Notes: generated by a model from the letters alone, not told the origin. A stretch of DNA of 64,000 bases from Treponema socranskii subsp. socranskii VPI DR56BR1116 = ATCC 35536 (GCF_000468115.1 NZ_AVQI01000067.1:78705-142704), one strand, 5' to 3'. Positions 1 to 9,461 are shown, numbered from the stretch's first letter. Program-made: numbers and translations.

Positions 1-450
1 GGAAAGGCGGCTATGATCATCACCGGACCGTGGAAGATCTCGGACTTTACGAAATCCGGTGTCGACTTCGGCATCACGACGCTTCCGGAATTTCCGGGAC
101 AAAATAAACCGGCGACTTCGTTTTCCGGCGTACGCCTCGCATTCGTCAGCTCGTATTCCGAAAATGCGGAAGAAGCGGCCGCATTCGCCGCGTTTATTAC
201 GAGCAAAGAAGCGCTTATGAAACGTTTCGAAATTACCAAGCAGATTCCGCCGAGAACGGACATCACGACGAACGATCCGGTTTCGAACGGAATTTTGGCG
301 CAGACAAAGTACGCTATTCCCATGCCGACGATTCCTCAAATGGGTACGTATTGGTCGGCGATGAATGCAGCCTATGCCGGCATTTGGGACGGCGATAACG
401 TTGAAAAAGATCTCAACGCCGCCGCCGCCGCAATGGACGCCGCTCGCTGA
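1..450 (+). CDS. maltose/maltodextrin-binding protein, C-terminal part (MalE-like)
   Basis: Partial gene that enters from the left edge; the frame is open from base 1 and an internal Met lies at base 13. The visible 149 residues begin with GKAAMIITGPW, the conserved hinge segment of MalE-type periplasmic binding proteins of the CUT1 ABC family. The rest reads as the C-terminal lobe, including a 'AFAAFITSKEALMKRFEITKQIPPR'-like helix region and a YWSAMNAAYAGIWDG segment typical of the family C-terminus. Such proteins bind maltose or maltodextrin outside the inner membrane and deliver it to MalFG. The next two genes are the matching permeases and the one after is an alpha-amylase fragment, so an alpha-glucan substrate is likely. 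The signal peptide and N-lobe are outside the window. Confidence 0.85.
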   Translation, partial: GKAAMIITGPWKISDFTKSGVDFGITTLPEFPGQNKPATSFSGVRLAFVSSYSENAEEAAAFAAFITSKEALMKRFEITKQIPPRTDITTNDPVSNGILAQTKYAIPMPTIPQMGTYWSAMNAAYAGIWDGDNVEKDLNAAAAAMDAAR

Positions 451-488
451 TCGGTTATCGATAAAAGGGAGCGCATCGGCAGTCCGGC

Positions 489-527
489 GAATGCAAAGTA
501 CGCTTGTCCGTACGCTGCTTTGCATTC
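489..527 (+). other. intercistronic stem-loop between malE-like and malF-like genes
   Basis: A perfect 10-bp inverted repeat (GAATGCAAAG at 489-498, CTTTGCATTC at 518-527) sits in the 240-nt gap between the binding-protein gene and the permease gene. No T-run follows, so it is not a standard terminator. In mal operons such hairpins commonly protect the malE message and lower permease expression; that role is inferred here. Confidence 0.5.
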
Positions 528-690
528 GTTCCGCCGTTTCTGCGCAGCTTTGTTTTTCCCGCTTTAGACTTCACGGCATATTTTCGCCGGTACGCTCTCC
601 GTTTTATTTAAAACCGTAATTTTTTTTCAGTACGATTTTGCGATACAATTCCAAATGTACGTTTCTCTATTTCAAAAGGGGATATAAAAA

Positions 691-2634
691 ATGAACAATA
701 GGGTAAACCCTGACAAAGTGAGGAAGGCTCCCGTCGCTTCGTGTTTTTTTATGGGGCTCGGACAAATTCTTTACTTAAAACAATACTTACGCGGCATCAT
801 CCTTGCGCTCTTTGAAGTCGTCATACTGTGCTGCGTTATCTTCGGTACAAAAAGAATCATACCGAAAGATCAGAGCGCCTACGAATATATGCAGGGCGCT
901 CCCGATACCGTCGAGATGATCGATTATCTCGAAGCGAACGACTGGCCGAACCTTGCAGAGATCGTGCTTGCACGCAAAGAAAAAATCCGCACCTATGTGC
1001 AAAACAGTGCGCAATCGTGGATCGCTTCCGTTACGCGCTATTACAAAAAGAAAGACGCCGCACTCGGCACTGCGGTGCAAAATCATTTCGACGATTTTGT
1101 TCCCGGCTTTTTCGCTTCGGTCGATTGGGATGATCCCTATGCCGTCGAAGATGCCGTTTTCAATTTTGTCGATGAAGTCAATACCGCAGTCGATGATTTT
1201 CAATCTCAGCTTGCGGACAAAGCGGACGATGCCTATGCCGATGAAATCGACCGTGCCGGAGAAAAATTCATAGACCGTTACGCCGCGGCAGCCGCAAAAT
1301 ACGATCGCAAACTTTCCAAAGCGACGGCAAAAACCGCGCTTGCAAAAGGTGAAATGGAATTGTTCGACGAAAATTACGACGGATGCGCCGTTTGCAAACA
1401 TGCCGCCGCCGCCGGACGCAGAACACAGGGACATCGCGCGTTTTTCCGAGGTCCCATCGTTACCGCAATAGCAGGTTTGATTACGCTCGGTTCTCCGCAG
1501 GCGACGACGGTAACGAAATACGCCGACCATTCCATCTTTATGATGATAAACGGTTTGCTTTGTCTCATCGTCCTTGCGATTTTTTTCATCACCTATGCGT
1601 ACAATATAAAATCGGCAAAAGAAGATGCCGAAAAAATAATAAAATTCAATAAATTTCCGACGCTTCGCGAAACGCGCAACGATATTTCGCAGCGTTCGTT
1701 TGCGGTGATCGGAATTACGCCGTGCATTATCCTCATAGCGTTTTTTACGGTTATACCGCTTTTGTTTTCGGCGTTCGTCGCATTTACGAATTATTCTTCG
1801 CCGGATCATATTCATCCGAACAACCTCGTCGATTGGGTCGGTTTCAGAAATTTCGTAACGATGTTCAGTTCGCACGGAAGCAGCGGCGGGCAGTGGGCGA
1901 ACACTTTTTCACGCGTTGCGCTGTGGACGCTCGTTTGGGCGGTTCTTTCGACGACTACCTGCTTTTTTACGGGATTCTTTTTTGCCGTCATCCTGCAGGA
2001 TAAGCGCATAAAGATTCCGGAACTGTACCGCACGGTGTTTATCCTTCCGTATGCGATCCCTCAAATGCTTTCGCTTTTTATCTGGGCGAATTTACTGAAC
2101 GGAACTTTCGGCCCGATAAACCGCACGCTTATCTTTTTCAAAATCATTTCACAAGGCATACCCTGGCTTTCCGATCCGATGATGGCAAAGCTGACGCTCA
2201 TCCTCGTCAATATTTGGATCGGATTTCCGTACAGCATGATCCTCATTACCAGCAGCATGACGGCCATTTCAAATTCGATGTACGAAGCGGCCGTCATCGA
2301 CGGCGCGAATAAGTGGGAACAGTTTCGAAGCATTACTTTCCCGCTCGTGATGTACCAGCTGAAACCGATTCTCATCATGCAGTTCGCAGGGAATATCAAC
2401 AACTTCGGCGCCGTATTTTTCCTGACCGCCGGAGGGCCGAATCTGCCCGATACGATTTCGACGCAGGCGGGATCTACGGATATCCTCATATCGTGGATAT
2501 TTAAATTGACGATGAATACGCCGAATATGTACAACATCGCATCGGTGCTCTCTATTTTGGTCTTTATCGTACTCGTGCCGTTTGCACTGTACAATTTTAT
2601 GCGGACGAAATCGTTCAAGGAAAGCGAAATATGA
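691..2634 (+). CDS. maltodextrin ABC transporter permease, MalF-like, with large N-terminal insert
   Basis: Inner-membrane permease of a CUT1 sugar importer, 647 aa against about 510 for E. coli MalF. A first hydrophobic segment lies near residues 28-50, followed by about 200 hydrophilic residues (roughly 55-250) that include a Cys-x-x-Cys (CAVC) near 231-234. Further membrane segments follow. The EAA loop that contacts the ATPase is clear near 531-550 (EAAVIDGANKWEQF). Start ATG 691 is preceded by AAAAGGGGATATAAAAA, a good ribosome site. The stop codon overlaps the next gene (ATGA). The hydrophilic insert is not part of the core fold and may be the extracytoplasmic domain these proteins use to dock the binding protein, but its sequence is not recognised. 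No cognate ATPase is in the window. Confidence 0.9.
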   Translation: MNNRVNPDKVRKAPVASCFFMGLGQILYLKQYLRGIILALFEVVILCCVIFGTKRIIPKDQSAYEYMQGAPDTVEMIDYLEANDWPNLAEIVLARKEKIRTYVQNSAQSWIASVTRYYKKKDAALGTAVQNHFDDFVPGFFASVDWDDPYAVEDAVFNFVDEVNTAVDDFQSQLADKADDAYADEIDRAGEKFIDRYAAAAAKYDRKLSKATAKTALAKGEMELFDENYDGCAVCKHAAAAGRRTQGHRAFFRGPIVTAIAGLITLGSPQATTVTKYADHSIFMMINGLLCLIVLAIFFITYAYNIKSAKEDAEKIIKFNKFPTLRETRNDISQRSFAVIGITPCIILIAFFTVIPLLFSAFVAFTNYSSPDHIHPNNLVDWVGFRNFVTMFSSHGSSGGQWANTFSRVALWTLVWAVLSTTTCFFTGFFFAVILQDKRIKIPELYRTVFILPYAIPQMLSLFIWANLLNGTFGPINRTLIFFKIISQGIPWLSDPMMAKLTLILVNIWIGFPYSMILITSSMTAISNSMYEAAVIDGANKWEQFRSITFPLVMYQLKPILIMQFAGNINNFGAVFFLTAGGPNLPDTISTQAGSTDILISWIFKLTMNTPNMYNIASVLSILVFIVLVPFALYNFMRTKSFKESEI

Positions 2635-3518
2635 AACAAGACAGAACAAACAGCCGTTCTCCGGTAACCGTTTTTTTGACAATCATATTGGTAATTCAGC
2701 TCGTCGTCGTGCTGTATCCCATTGCGTTTACGATCAGCGCGGCGTTTACAAGATCGAATTCGCTTGCATCGACGTCGATCGTACCCTTTCCCCGCGATCC
2801 GTCGCTGTTCCAGTTTCAGCGCCTGCTGACACCCGCCAATCAATTCGTTAAAGGCACGACGGACGTGCTCGGTACCAATTACGTGCACTGGTATCTGAAT
2901 ACGCTGCAAATCGCATGTATGAATACCGTGCTTACGGTTCTCCTGTGCAGTACGGTCGGATATATTTTTTCGCGCTTTACGTTTCCGTTCCGCAAAACGG
3001 TTATGGCGTCGATGATCATTCTTCAGATGTTTCCGAGTTTTATCGGAATGATTGCGACCTATGTCATCCTGTGGAAAATCAACGGCCTCAATACTTTGTG
3101 GGGACTCGTGCTCGTCTATGCCGCGGGAAGCCTGCCGTTCAATTCATGGCTTATGAAGGGCTATTTCGATACGGTTCCGAAAGAACTCGCGGAAGCGGCA
3201 TATATAGACGGCGCTGCTCCGTTTACGGCTTTTGTCCGTGTCGTTTTGCCGGCCGCAAAACCGCAGCTCGTATTCCTTGCGCTTACGAGTTTTACCGGGC
3301 CGTGGATGGACTTTATCTTCCCGCGCCTCGTGCTCAGAAGCGACGACAAAAAAACGCTTGCGGTCGGTCTCTATGAAATGATAAGCGGCCGTGCTGCCGA
3401 TAACTTTACGATGTTCGCTGCAGGAGCGCTTCTCGTCGCGGTGCCGTTTACCGTTTTATTTATGCTCGGACAAAAAGCGCTCATTCAATCGCTCGCCGGA
3501 ACGGGCGGGAAGGAATAA
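2631..3518 (+). CDS. maltodextrin ABC transporter permease, MalG-like
   Basis: Second inner-membrane permease of the importer, 295 aa, the usual MalG length. Six hydrophobic segments are visible and the EAA loop (ELAEAAYIDGAAPFTAF) lies near residues 184-202. The C-terminus ends QSLAGTGGKE, close to the typical MalG ending QRFLVGGLTAGGVKG in style. It overlaps the MalF-like gene by 4 nt (ATGA at 2631-2634), so the two are translationally coupled and probably form the transmembrane heterodimer. The truncated amylase gene starts 4 nt after its stop, pointing to one mal operon. Confidence 0.9.
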   Translation: MKQDRTNSRSPVTVFLTIILVIQLVVVLYPIAFTISAAFTRSNSLASTSIVPFPRDPSLFQFQRLLTPANQFVKGTTDVLGTNYVHWYLNTLQIACMNTVLTVLLCSTVGYIFSRFTFPFRKTVMASMIILQMFPSFIGMIATYVILWKINGLNTLWGLVLVYAAGSLPFNSWLMKGYFDTVPKELAEAAYIDGAAPFTAFVRVVLPAAKPQLVFLALTSFTGPWMDFIFPRLVLRSDDKKTLAVGLYEMISGRAADNFTMFAAGALLVAVPFTVLFMLGQKALIQSLAGTGGKE

Positions 3519-3522
3519 TCTC

Positions 3523-4608
3523 ATGAAACGCGTATTCCTGTTGCCGCTTGCGCTCTGCGGTATGCTGCCGTTTTTTTCGTGCAGCTCTTCTCCGAAAAGC
3601 GCCGCCCGTCCGCGGCACGCTTCCGAAAAATCCTCACCTATCGTACGCTTGGCGGATAAGCCGTCGGAAGGCGTGTACTACAGTCTTTTCGTGCGCTCCT
3701 TTGCCGATTCGAACGGCGACGGAATCGGCGACTTTGCCGGCATTATCAAAAAACTCGATTATTTGAATGACGGTGACGACGCAACGACGGACGACCTCGG
3801 TATCACGGGTATTTGGCTTTTGCCGATTTATCCGTCGCAGTCGTATCACGGTTACGATGTCGACGATTATTACAACGTCAACCCCGATTACGGCACGATG
3901 GGGGACTTTGAAAAATTGCTCGCCGAATGCAAAAAGCGCGGTATTTCGGTGATACTCGATATGACGTGCAATCATTCGTCCGTTTACAATCAGTGGTTTA
4001 TCGATTCGCGCAATCCCGCAGACAGTCACCGCACGTGGTATCGATGGATTTCACCCGACGACAGCCGCTATAATATGCGTCAGCAGATTTGGGGACACAA
4101 CGTATGGAATTATTCCGACGGCTATTATTATTCGGGGATTTTTTCTCCGAATATGCCGGATTACAATCTCGACGACGGCGCCCGCAGGCCATGCGCCGAA
4201 TGTCTTTTCCGCGGCTTTGAGCGCCGTTTCTTTTTGTATGCCGCCGCTTATAAAAAGTGCGCTGTTCTGCGGCACATAGTAGCATCGGGCGATATTCATG
4301 AGGATCGTACGGACGCCTGCGAGCGGCGTTTTCGTAAAGAGCGCAGGATAAACGCCCGAATCCCGCTTCCACGGGGCTACGGCATAGATGCGCGCGTCTA
4401 TGCTCGCGTTGATAAATCCCGCCGTACTGAACGAATAATTCATCACTTCGCTTTTAAGTGCGGTAAACTGCGCCGCTATGTTCGCATCGCTGAACGACGG
4501 GGAAAACGCACAGTACGCAAGTTGGGAAAACGCTTTTTCGATTTCCTCCGGCGCGATCGTCACAACGCAGCGCGCCGCATCCGTATCGCAGGAAATTTTT
4601 GCCGATGA
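3523..4608 (+). pseudogene. alpha-amylase (GH13) lipoprotein, 5' half only, fused out of frame to foreign sequence
   Basis: The gene starts at ATG 3523 after AAGGAATAATCTC and encodes a lipoprotein signal (MKRVFLLPLALCGMLPFFSC). The start of a GH13 catalytic barrel follows: GVYYSLFVRSFADSNGDGIGD, the GYDVDDYY segment and the DMTCNHSS region-I motif. Homology stops at about 4176, after NMPDYNLDD. The remaining 140 or so codons to 4608 are an Arg-rich read-through that is antisense to an M16 peptidase gene on the other strand. The GFRxD nucleophile, the acid Glu and the third catalytic Asp are all lost, so the product cannot be an active amylase. Position right after malFG suggests it once degraded maltodextrins at the cell surface. 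Confidence 0.8.
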
Positions 4609-4911
4609 AGGCAGCCAGTCGTCAATCTGCTCGGGATACGAAGCTTTGCCCGCTTCCGCAAAGAGCCGCGTATAGAGCGGAAAAAATCCCGCCGTTTTCG
4701 GCGTCTGCTCTCTTGTGCCCGCCTTTACCGCGTATTCGATTCTGATCGGGGCGGCTGCGAAGTCTTCGAGCACGAACACGTGCATACCGTTTTGGAGCGT
4801 GTATTCTGCAAAGCCATGAGGAATATCGGCTTCATCGCCTGCAGCCGAAAAAACGCAAACGGCAAAGAGGAAAACAAAAAAGTGTGTGTGCAATACTCGT
4901 CGAAACATCAT
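4051..4911 (-). pseudogene. M16 family zinc peptidase-like protein, N-terminal part only
   Basis: The minus-strand frame begins at ATG 4911 (MMFRRVLHTHFFVFLFAVCV, a signal peptide); an upstream in-frame Met at 4944 is less likely. The mature part resembles the N-terminal domain of M16 (pitrilysin/insulinase) peptidases: YTLQNGMHVFVLED, then AVKAGTREQTPKTAGFFPLYTRLFAEAG. The HxxEH zinc motif is degenerate, since the position reads GFFPLYTRL, so this is probably a non-catalytic M16 homologue. M16 similarity ends at KTFGAWPAGA near 4177. The last 40 or so residues are antisense read-through of the amylase gene. The gene is convergent with the amylase fragment and both lose their 3' ends at the same point. 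Confidence 0.7.
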
Positions 4912-5035
4912 AAAATCAGTATACCATATACTATGCGGTTTCAAAAGCTCGGTTCACGGACGCGTATAGGCATATAAAACGCATACGAATCTTTCCTGCA
5001 ACGGTAAGAGCATCGGATACCGTCATAACGTGTAG

Positions 5036-5953
5036 CTATTTTATTAATTTTTTCAGCACAGCGTCTTTTTGCCGCCAATTTTTATCGACTTTTACCTGCA
5101 AGTCGAGATCGACCGCGTAATCGAAGATGGTACGGAATCTGTTGATCGATGCCGTACGGATCGCTTTTATCATCGCGCCGCCCTTACCGATGACGATGCC
5201 TTTTTGGCTTTCGCGTTCAACGCAAATGCTCGCGCGCACCCAGAGGCGTTTGCCTCCGTCTTTCATTTCCGTATCCATGATGTCGACATAGAGACAGTGC
5301 GGCACTTCTTCTTCGAGCCGATTGATCGCTTCTCCGCGTATGATTTCCGCGATGCGAAAGCCGACATCCTGGTCGGTGTAGTATTCCCTCGGGTACAATT
5401 CGGGAGCGACGGGTACGAGCTTGTACAGCGCTTTCAACACATCGTCGATGTTTTCATCGTTTTTTGCCGATACGGCGATGACGCGCTCTTCGGGGATTTC
5501 CGGCAGCGTGTTTTTAATAAATTCGATCGTGTCGGGCATTTTTGCGTTCGGCGCGTCGCGCTTGTTGACGGCGACGACGGTTCTGTCGGCAAAGGGCTTA
5601 ACGAGTTCTGCGACGAGCGCTTCTTCTTCTCCCGCAGCTCTCGTACTGTCGATGATGTAGAGCAGTGCATCGGCGGTTTTCAGCTGTTCGGCTGCGAGAG
5701 AGCGTAGTTTGAGGTTGAGTTTTTTTTCACTCGCGTGGTAGCCGGGCGTGTCGAGGCACACGAGTTGTCCGAGCGACGTATTGATAATGCCGCGAATCGC
5801 ATCGCGTGTCGTCTGGGGTATTTTCGATACGATGGATACGAGTTCTCCGCACGCCGTGTTGAGGAAAGTCGATTTGCCGGCCGAAGGCCGCCCGATGATT
5901 GCTACGATGCCCGCTTTTCGGGTATCGCTTTGTACCGTGTGTTCCGTATTCAT
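5036..5953 (-). CDS. era: GTPase Era
   Basis: Ribosome-assembly GTPase that binds the 3' end of 16S rRNA, 305 aa, normal length. The P-loop GRPSAGKS lies near residues 21-28, then the switch-I Thr, DTPGYH, and NKRD for guanine recognition. The C-terminal KH domain shows GIVIGKGGAMIKAI. A good -10 box (TATACT, 5970-5965 on the minus strand) ends 11 nt before the ATG and no Shine-Dalgarno is seen, so the mRNA leader is probably only a few nt long. It is divergently placed from the acyl-CoA synthetase gene. Confidence 0.97.
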   Translation of the reverse strand: MNTEHTVQSDTRKAGIVAIIGRPSAGKSTFLNTACGELVSIVSKIPQTTRDAIRGIINTSLGQLVCLDTPGYHASEKKLNLKLRSLAAEQLKTADALLYIIDSTRAAGEEEALVAELVKPFADRTVVAVNKRDAPNAKMPDTIEFIKNTLPEIPEERVIAVSAKNDENIDDVLKALYKLVPVAPELYPREYYTDQDVGFRIAEIIRGEAINRLEEEVPHCLYVDIMDTEMKDGGKRLWVRASICVERESQKGIVIGKGGAMIKAIRTASINRFRTIFDYAVDLDLQVKVDKNWRQKDAVLKKLIK

Positions 5954-6015
5954 GTATGTACCACAGTATAGCGATATGACGTATGCGCGGCTACGTACCG
6001 TACGCAGCGTTCAGA

Positions 6016-6045
6016 TTGACGCATTTCGTTTTTTACCGTTATACT
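6016..6045 (+). promoter_or_regulatory. promoter of the acyl-CoA synthetase gene, leaderless type
   Basis: TTGACG (6016-6021), an 18-bp spacer and TATACT (6040-6045). The ATG follows after only 7 nt (6053), so transcription should start at or next to the start codon. No Shine-Dalgarno precedes the ATG. Confidence 0.65.
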
Positions 6046-6052
6046 TCCCATT

Positions 6053-7981
6053 ATGGAACAAACGCTCCCGAAAATGCTGAAAAAAACCGCCGCCGACTTT
6101 CCCGAAATCGCGGCGCAATATTCGAAAAACGCCGAAGGCGTATTCGAGCCGGTGTCGTACCGAGAGCTGTATGAAACCTCTCTCGATTTTGCCGCCGCCT
6201 TAAAAGAGATCGGCGTCGTGCGCGGCGAAGCGATCGGTCTCATCTCCGACAACCGCAAAGAGTGGGAACAGGCCGACATGGGGATTATGGCGCTCGGCGC
6301 CGTCGACGTTCCGCGCGGATGCGATGCGACGCTTATCGACTTGCAGCAGATTTTGTCGTTTACGGAATGCGCCGTCGTCATTGCGGAAAACGCCGCGCAG
6401 ATTAAAAAGATCGTATCCGTAAAGAGCGAACTGCCGCATCTGAAAACGCTCATTTCGTTTGAAGATGTCGGCGACGATATAAAAGCCGACGTAAAAAAAG
6501 CGAAAATCGATTTATTGTTTTTTAATAATTTATTGAACGAAGGAAAAAAATACAATATCGAACACAGGGCGGAGATCGAAGCCGAACTCGAAAAGGGAGA
6601 GTGGAACGATACGGCGTGCATCATCTTTACGTCGGGTACGACGGGTATGCCCAAGGGTGTCGAACTTTCGCACGGCAATTTTTTGACGCAGCTCGACGAA
6701 CTGCAGGAACGCATCTATTTGAATCCCGGCGACCGCGCGTTGTGCGTGCTTCCGGTGTGGCACGTGTTTCAGCGCCTGTGCGAATACGTCATCATGATTC
6801 AAGGAGCTGCACTCTGCTATTCGAAGCCGGTCGGAAGCATTCTTCTCGCCGATTTTCAAAAGGTCAATCCGCACCTCATGCCCGCCGTTCCCCGCGTGTA
6901 CGAAGCGATCTACGACGGCATCAACCGCAAGATGCGCAAAACGGGCGGTTTCGTTTATATGCTGTTCCATTTTTTTGTCGGCGTCGCGATTTTGCATTCT
7001 CGGATCGACAGACTCCTCTTCCGCAAAAACGTGCGCTTCGGGCCGGACTATATCGGTGCGCTGTGGGCACTCCTCGTCATCCCGTGGCTTTTGCTCTATC
7101 CGCCCAAATTGCTCGGAAATGCGCTCGTGTTTCGAAAAATCAAATCGATGCTCGGAAAAAACTTCCGTGCGGGCGTTTCGGGCGGCGGCGCTTATCCGCA
7201 CAACATCGACGAGTTCTTTTGGGCGATCGGCGTAAAGGTCGTCGAAGGTTACGGCTTAACGGAAACCGCTCCCGTCATCTCCGTGCGGCCGATAGCCGAT
7301 CCCGTGTTCGGCAACGTCGGCTCTCCCATCCGCGGCGTTAAAGTGCGCATCGTCGATCAGGACGGCTACGTGCTCGGACGCTGCAAACAGGGCATCGTAC
7401 AGGTGAAAGGCGGTACGGTGATGAAAGGCTACTACAAGCGTCCCGATTTGACGGCAAAAGTGATGACCGTCGACGGCTGGTTCGATACGGGCGATATCGG
7501 TATTCTTTCCATTCACGACGAAATCGTTTTAAAAGGCCGCATGAAAGATACGATCGTGCTCCGCGGCGGCGAAAATATCGAACCGCTTCCGATCGAACAA
7601 AAACTGCAGGAATCGCGCTTTATCAAAGCGGCCGTCGTCGTAGGGCAGGACGAACGTTACCTCGGCGCGCTTATTCTGGTCGATGAGGACGAAGTAAAAG
7701 GCTACGCCGCGGAAAACGGCATCCAATACGATACGTACGAAAATCTGCTCGCATCCGAATACGTTCAAACGCTGTACGCGGGAGAAATCAACGGGCTTAT
7801 CAATTCGAAAAACGGATTTAAGATGTTCGAGCGGATCAATAAATTCGTTCTTATCACAAAGCCCTTTGAAGTCGGCGTCGAACTTTCGGCAAAGCAGGAA
7901 ATCATGCGTTTCAGAATCGGCGAAATCTACGCTAAAGAAATCACTTCGCTGTTCGCTCAGGATCCGAAAACGGATATGTGA
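6053..7981 (+). CDS. long-chain fatty-acid--CoA ligase (AMP-forming)
   Basis: Activates fatty acids to acyl-CoA through an acyl-adenylate, 642 aa. The ATP-binding signature FTSGTTGMPKG lies near residues 191-201, YGLTETAP near 398, and GWFDTGDIG near 475 (the A8-type hinge follows in LKGRMKDTIVLRGGENIEP). A hydrophobic stretch around residues 300-360 suggests membrane association, as in other bacterial FadD/ACSL-like enzymes. Treponemes lack fatty-acid beta-oxidation in general, so the likely use is incorporation of host fatty acids into lipids; that is inference. The promoter lies 7 nt upstream, indicating a leaderless mRNA. Confidence 0.92.
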   Translation: MEQTLPKMLKKTAADFPEIAAQYSKNAEGVFEPVSYRELYETSLDFAAALKEIGVVRGEAIGLISDNRKEWEQADMGIMALGAVDVPRGCDATLIDLQQILSFTECAVVIAENAAQIKKIVSVKSELPHLKTLISFEDVGDDIKADVKKAKIDLLFFNNLLNEGKKYNIEHRAEIEAELEKGEWNDTACIIFTSGTTGMPKGVELSHGNFLTQLDELQERIYLNPGDRALCVLPVWHVFQRLCEYVIMIQGAALCYSKPVGSILLADFQKVNPHLMPAVPRVYEAIYDGINRKMRKTGGFVYMLFHFFVGVAILHSRIDRLLFRKNVRFGPDYIGALWALLVIPWLLLYPPKLLGNALVFRKIKSMLGKNFRAGVSGGGAYPHNIDEFFWAIGVKVVEGYGLTETAPVISVRPIADPVFGNVGSPIRGVKVRIVDQDGYVLGRCKQGIVQVKGGTVMKGYYKRPDLTAKVMTVDGWFDTGDIGILSIHDEIVLKGRMKDTIVLRGGENIEPLPIEQKLQESRFIKAAVVVGQDERYLGALILVDEDEVKGYAAENGIQYDTYENLLASEYVQTLYAGEINGLINSKNGFKMFERINKFVLITKPFEVGVELSAKQEIMRFRIGEIYAKEITSLFAQDPKTDM

Positions 7982-8013
7982 CGGACACGATATATTTACA
8001 GAGGAAATTGAAT

Positions 8014-9273
8014 ATGAAAGACGTACTGCCGGCGGAGATCATCGTACGCGATGTGTGCCGCGTAAAAAAAAGCGAGCGAGTGCTCATCGTTGCAAATCCC
8101 GAAACGAATGTGATCGCACAGGATTTATTCGAGTCGGTAAAAAAAGCAGGCGGCGAGCCGGTGCTTGTATTTCAAAGCGCAAAAAAATCCTTCGATAACG
8201 CATCTCCTGAAGTGCTCGCCTCTATCGCGACGAATCCCGACTTGTGTTTTTCCGTGTCATCGTCGAAGCTTGGAAAAGATCCTGGAGCTGCGGCGCATCC
8301 CTATGTCGACAAAACGGGTACGAAATTCATGCACATCTTCGACTTTTTGCTGAGCGGGAAAAAATCGATGCGCGCCGTGTGGATGCCGGGCATCACGCAG
8401 GAGATGTACGAGCGCGCGGTGCAGATCGATTACAAAGAGCTCGCCTCTCGCTGTGCGGCGTTGAAAAAAGCGTATGAAAAAGCCGTCTCCGTTCACGTTA
8501 CTTCTCCCGGCGGAACGGATGTCGTCGTTCCGGTTGCGGGGCGAAAAGCGATGGAAGATGACGGAGATTTTTCGAAAGCGGGTACGGGCGGAAACATCCC
8601 CGCGGGAGAAGTGTTTATCAGTCCCGTCGTCGGTACGGGAGGCGTGCAGGACGAAGGAAACATCCTCGATAAAATCAAGCAAAAGATCGGCGCTCAGGGC
8701 GATGCCGAAGATGCGGGAACCGCCGGCGAGCAGGGCGGAGCGGAAGGGAAGGGCGCACAAGAGGCCGGCGAGCGGGCTGAAGAAAAAAGCGCGCAGACCG
8801 CATCCGGCACGAACGGGAAAATCGTATTCGACGGTTCTATGTCGTTCGGTGACGGGGACGCGCTCCTTGAAACACCGATCGTTGTGCAGGTTTCCGACGG
8901 TTTTGTGACCGACATAGACGGCGGAGACGAAGCCGCGCGTCTGAAAAAAACGATCGCCGATGCGGAAGCGAAATCGCTCGCGATGGAAAAGGAAGGAAAG
9001 CTGCCCGAAGGACAAGGAAGCGTGTACCGCAGAAATGCACGCAATATCGGAGAGCTCGGCATCGGCTTAAATCCCGCCGCCGTCATTACGGGAAATATGC
9101 TCGAAGACGAAAAAGCGTTCCACACGTGCCACTTTGCGATCGGCGAAAATTACGACAACGACGCTCCCGCGCTGATCCATCTTGACGGCATTGTACGTGA
9201 GCCGACGATCGAAATAGCGTATGAAGACGGCTCTGTGCGGACGATTTTGCAAAACGGCGATTTGACGCTGTGA
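8014..9273 (+). CDS. M29-type aminopeptidase-like protein
   Basis: A 419-aa protein. The start at ATG 8014 is chosen because GAGGAA lies 9 nt upstream; the frame is open back to 7978. The C-terminal half resembles M29 (AmpS/aminopeptidase T) metallopeptidases: RNIGELGIGLNP, then GNMLEDEKAFHTCHFAIGEN, where Glu, His and Asp residues of the family bind metals. The N-terminus ILIVANPETN... matches the family's first domain only loosely. A low-complexity Gly/Ala/Glu-rich insert occupies about residues 227-262. Substrate is unknown; a relative of leucyl aminopeptidase II or of the related dioxygenase-like proteins is possible. Confidence 0.7.
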   Translation: MKDVLPAEIIVRDVCRVKKSERVLIVANPETNVIAQDLFESVKKAGGEPVLVFQSAKKSFDNASPEVLASIATNPDLCFSVSSSKLGKDPGAAAHPYVDKTGTKFMHIFDFLLSGKKSMRAVWMPGITQEMYERAVQIDYKELASRCAALKKAYEKAVSVHVTSPGGTDVVVPVAGRKAMEDDGDFSKAGTGGNIPAGEVFISPVVGTGGVQDEGNILDKIKQKIGAQGDAEDAGTAGEQGGAEGKGAQEAGERAEEKSAQTASGTNGKIVFDGSMSFGDGDALLETPIVVQVSDGFVTDIDGGDEAARLKKTIADAEAKSLAMEKEGKLPEGQGSVYRRNARNIGELGIGLNPAAVITGNMLEDEKAFHTCHFAIGENYDNDAPALIHLDGIVREPTIEIAYEDGSVRTILQNGDLTL

Positions 9274-9431
9274 GCCGTGTCATCGGTACGGGAATCGAAA
9301 GTATGATATCGACCGAGCCGTATTCGGAGTAACCGGCGTATCCGTTGTTTTGCGGCAAAATACGGTGGCCTATACGGATATGTTTTTTATACTGCACGTT
9401 TTTGCCGTAGGCGAAAATGCGGATGTGTATA

Positions 9432-9461
9432 TTGACACGTTGTGTGCAGGTATGCTATAGT
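9432..9461 (+). promoter_or_regulatory. sigma-70 promoter of tRNA-Glu
   Basis: TTGACA (9432-9437), an 18-bp spacer and TATAGT (9456-9461), 24 nt before the mature tRNA 5' end. It is among the strongest consensus matches in the window and probably also transcribes the HAD gene behind the tRNA. Confidence 0.75.

Noticed and set aside
787..1875. 362-codon open frame on the minus strand opposite the malF-like gene
   Set aside because: It is antisense to a clear permease and rich in Arg, Cys and Phe, the usual shadow pattern. No ribosome site or domain.
2061..2909. 282-codon minus-strand frame across the malF/malG junction
   Set aside because: Antisense to two overlapping permease genes and without any domain.
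7978..8013. Upstream start of the M29-type protein
   Set aside because: The frame is open, but GAGGAA precedes ATG 8014 and the extra residues are not family-like.
9274..9431. Possible gene or terminator between the M29-type gene and tRNA-Glu
   Set aside because: Only loose inverted repeats (GTATCCGT/ACGGATAT) and no coding frame with support.
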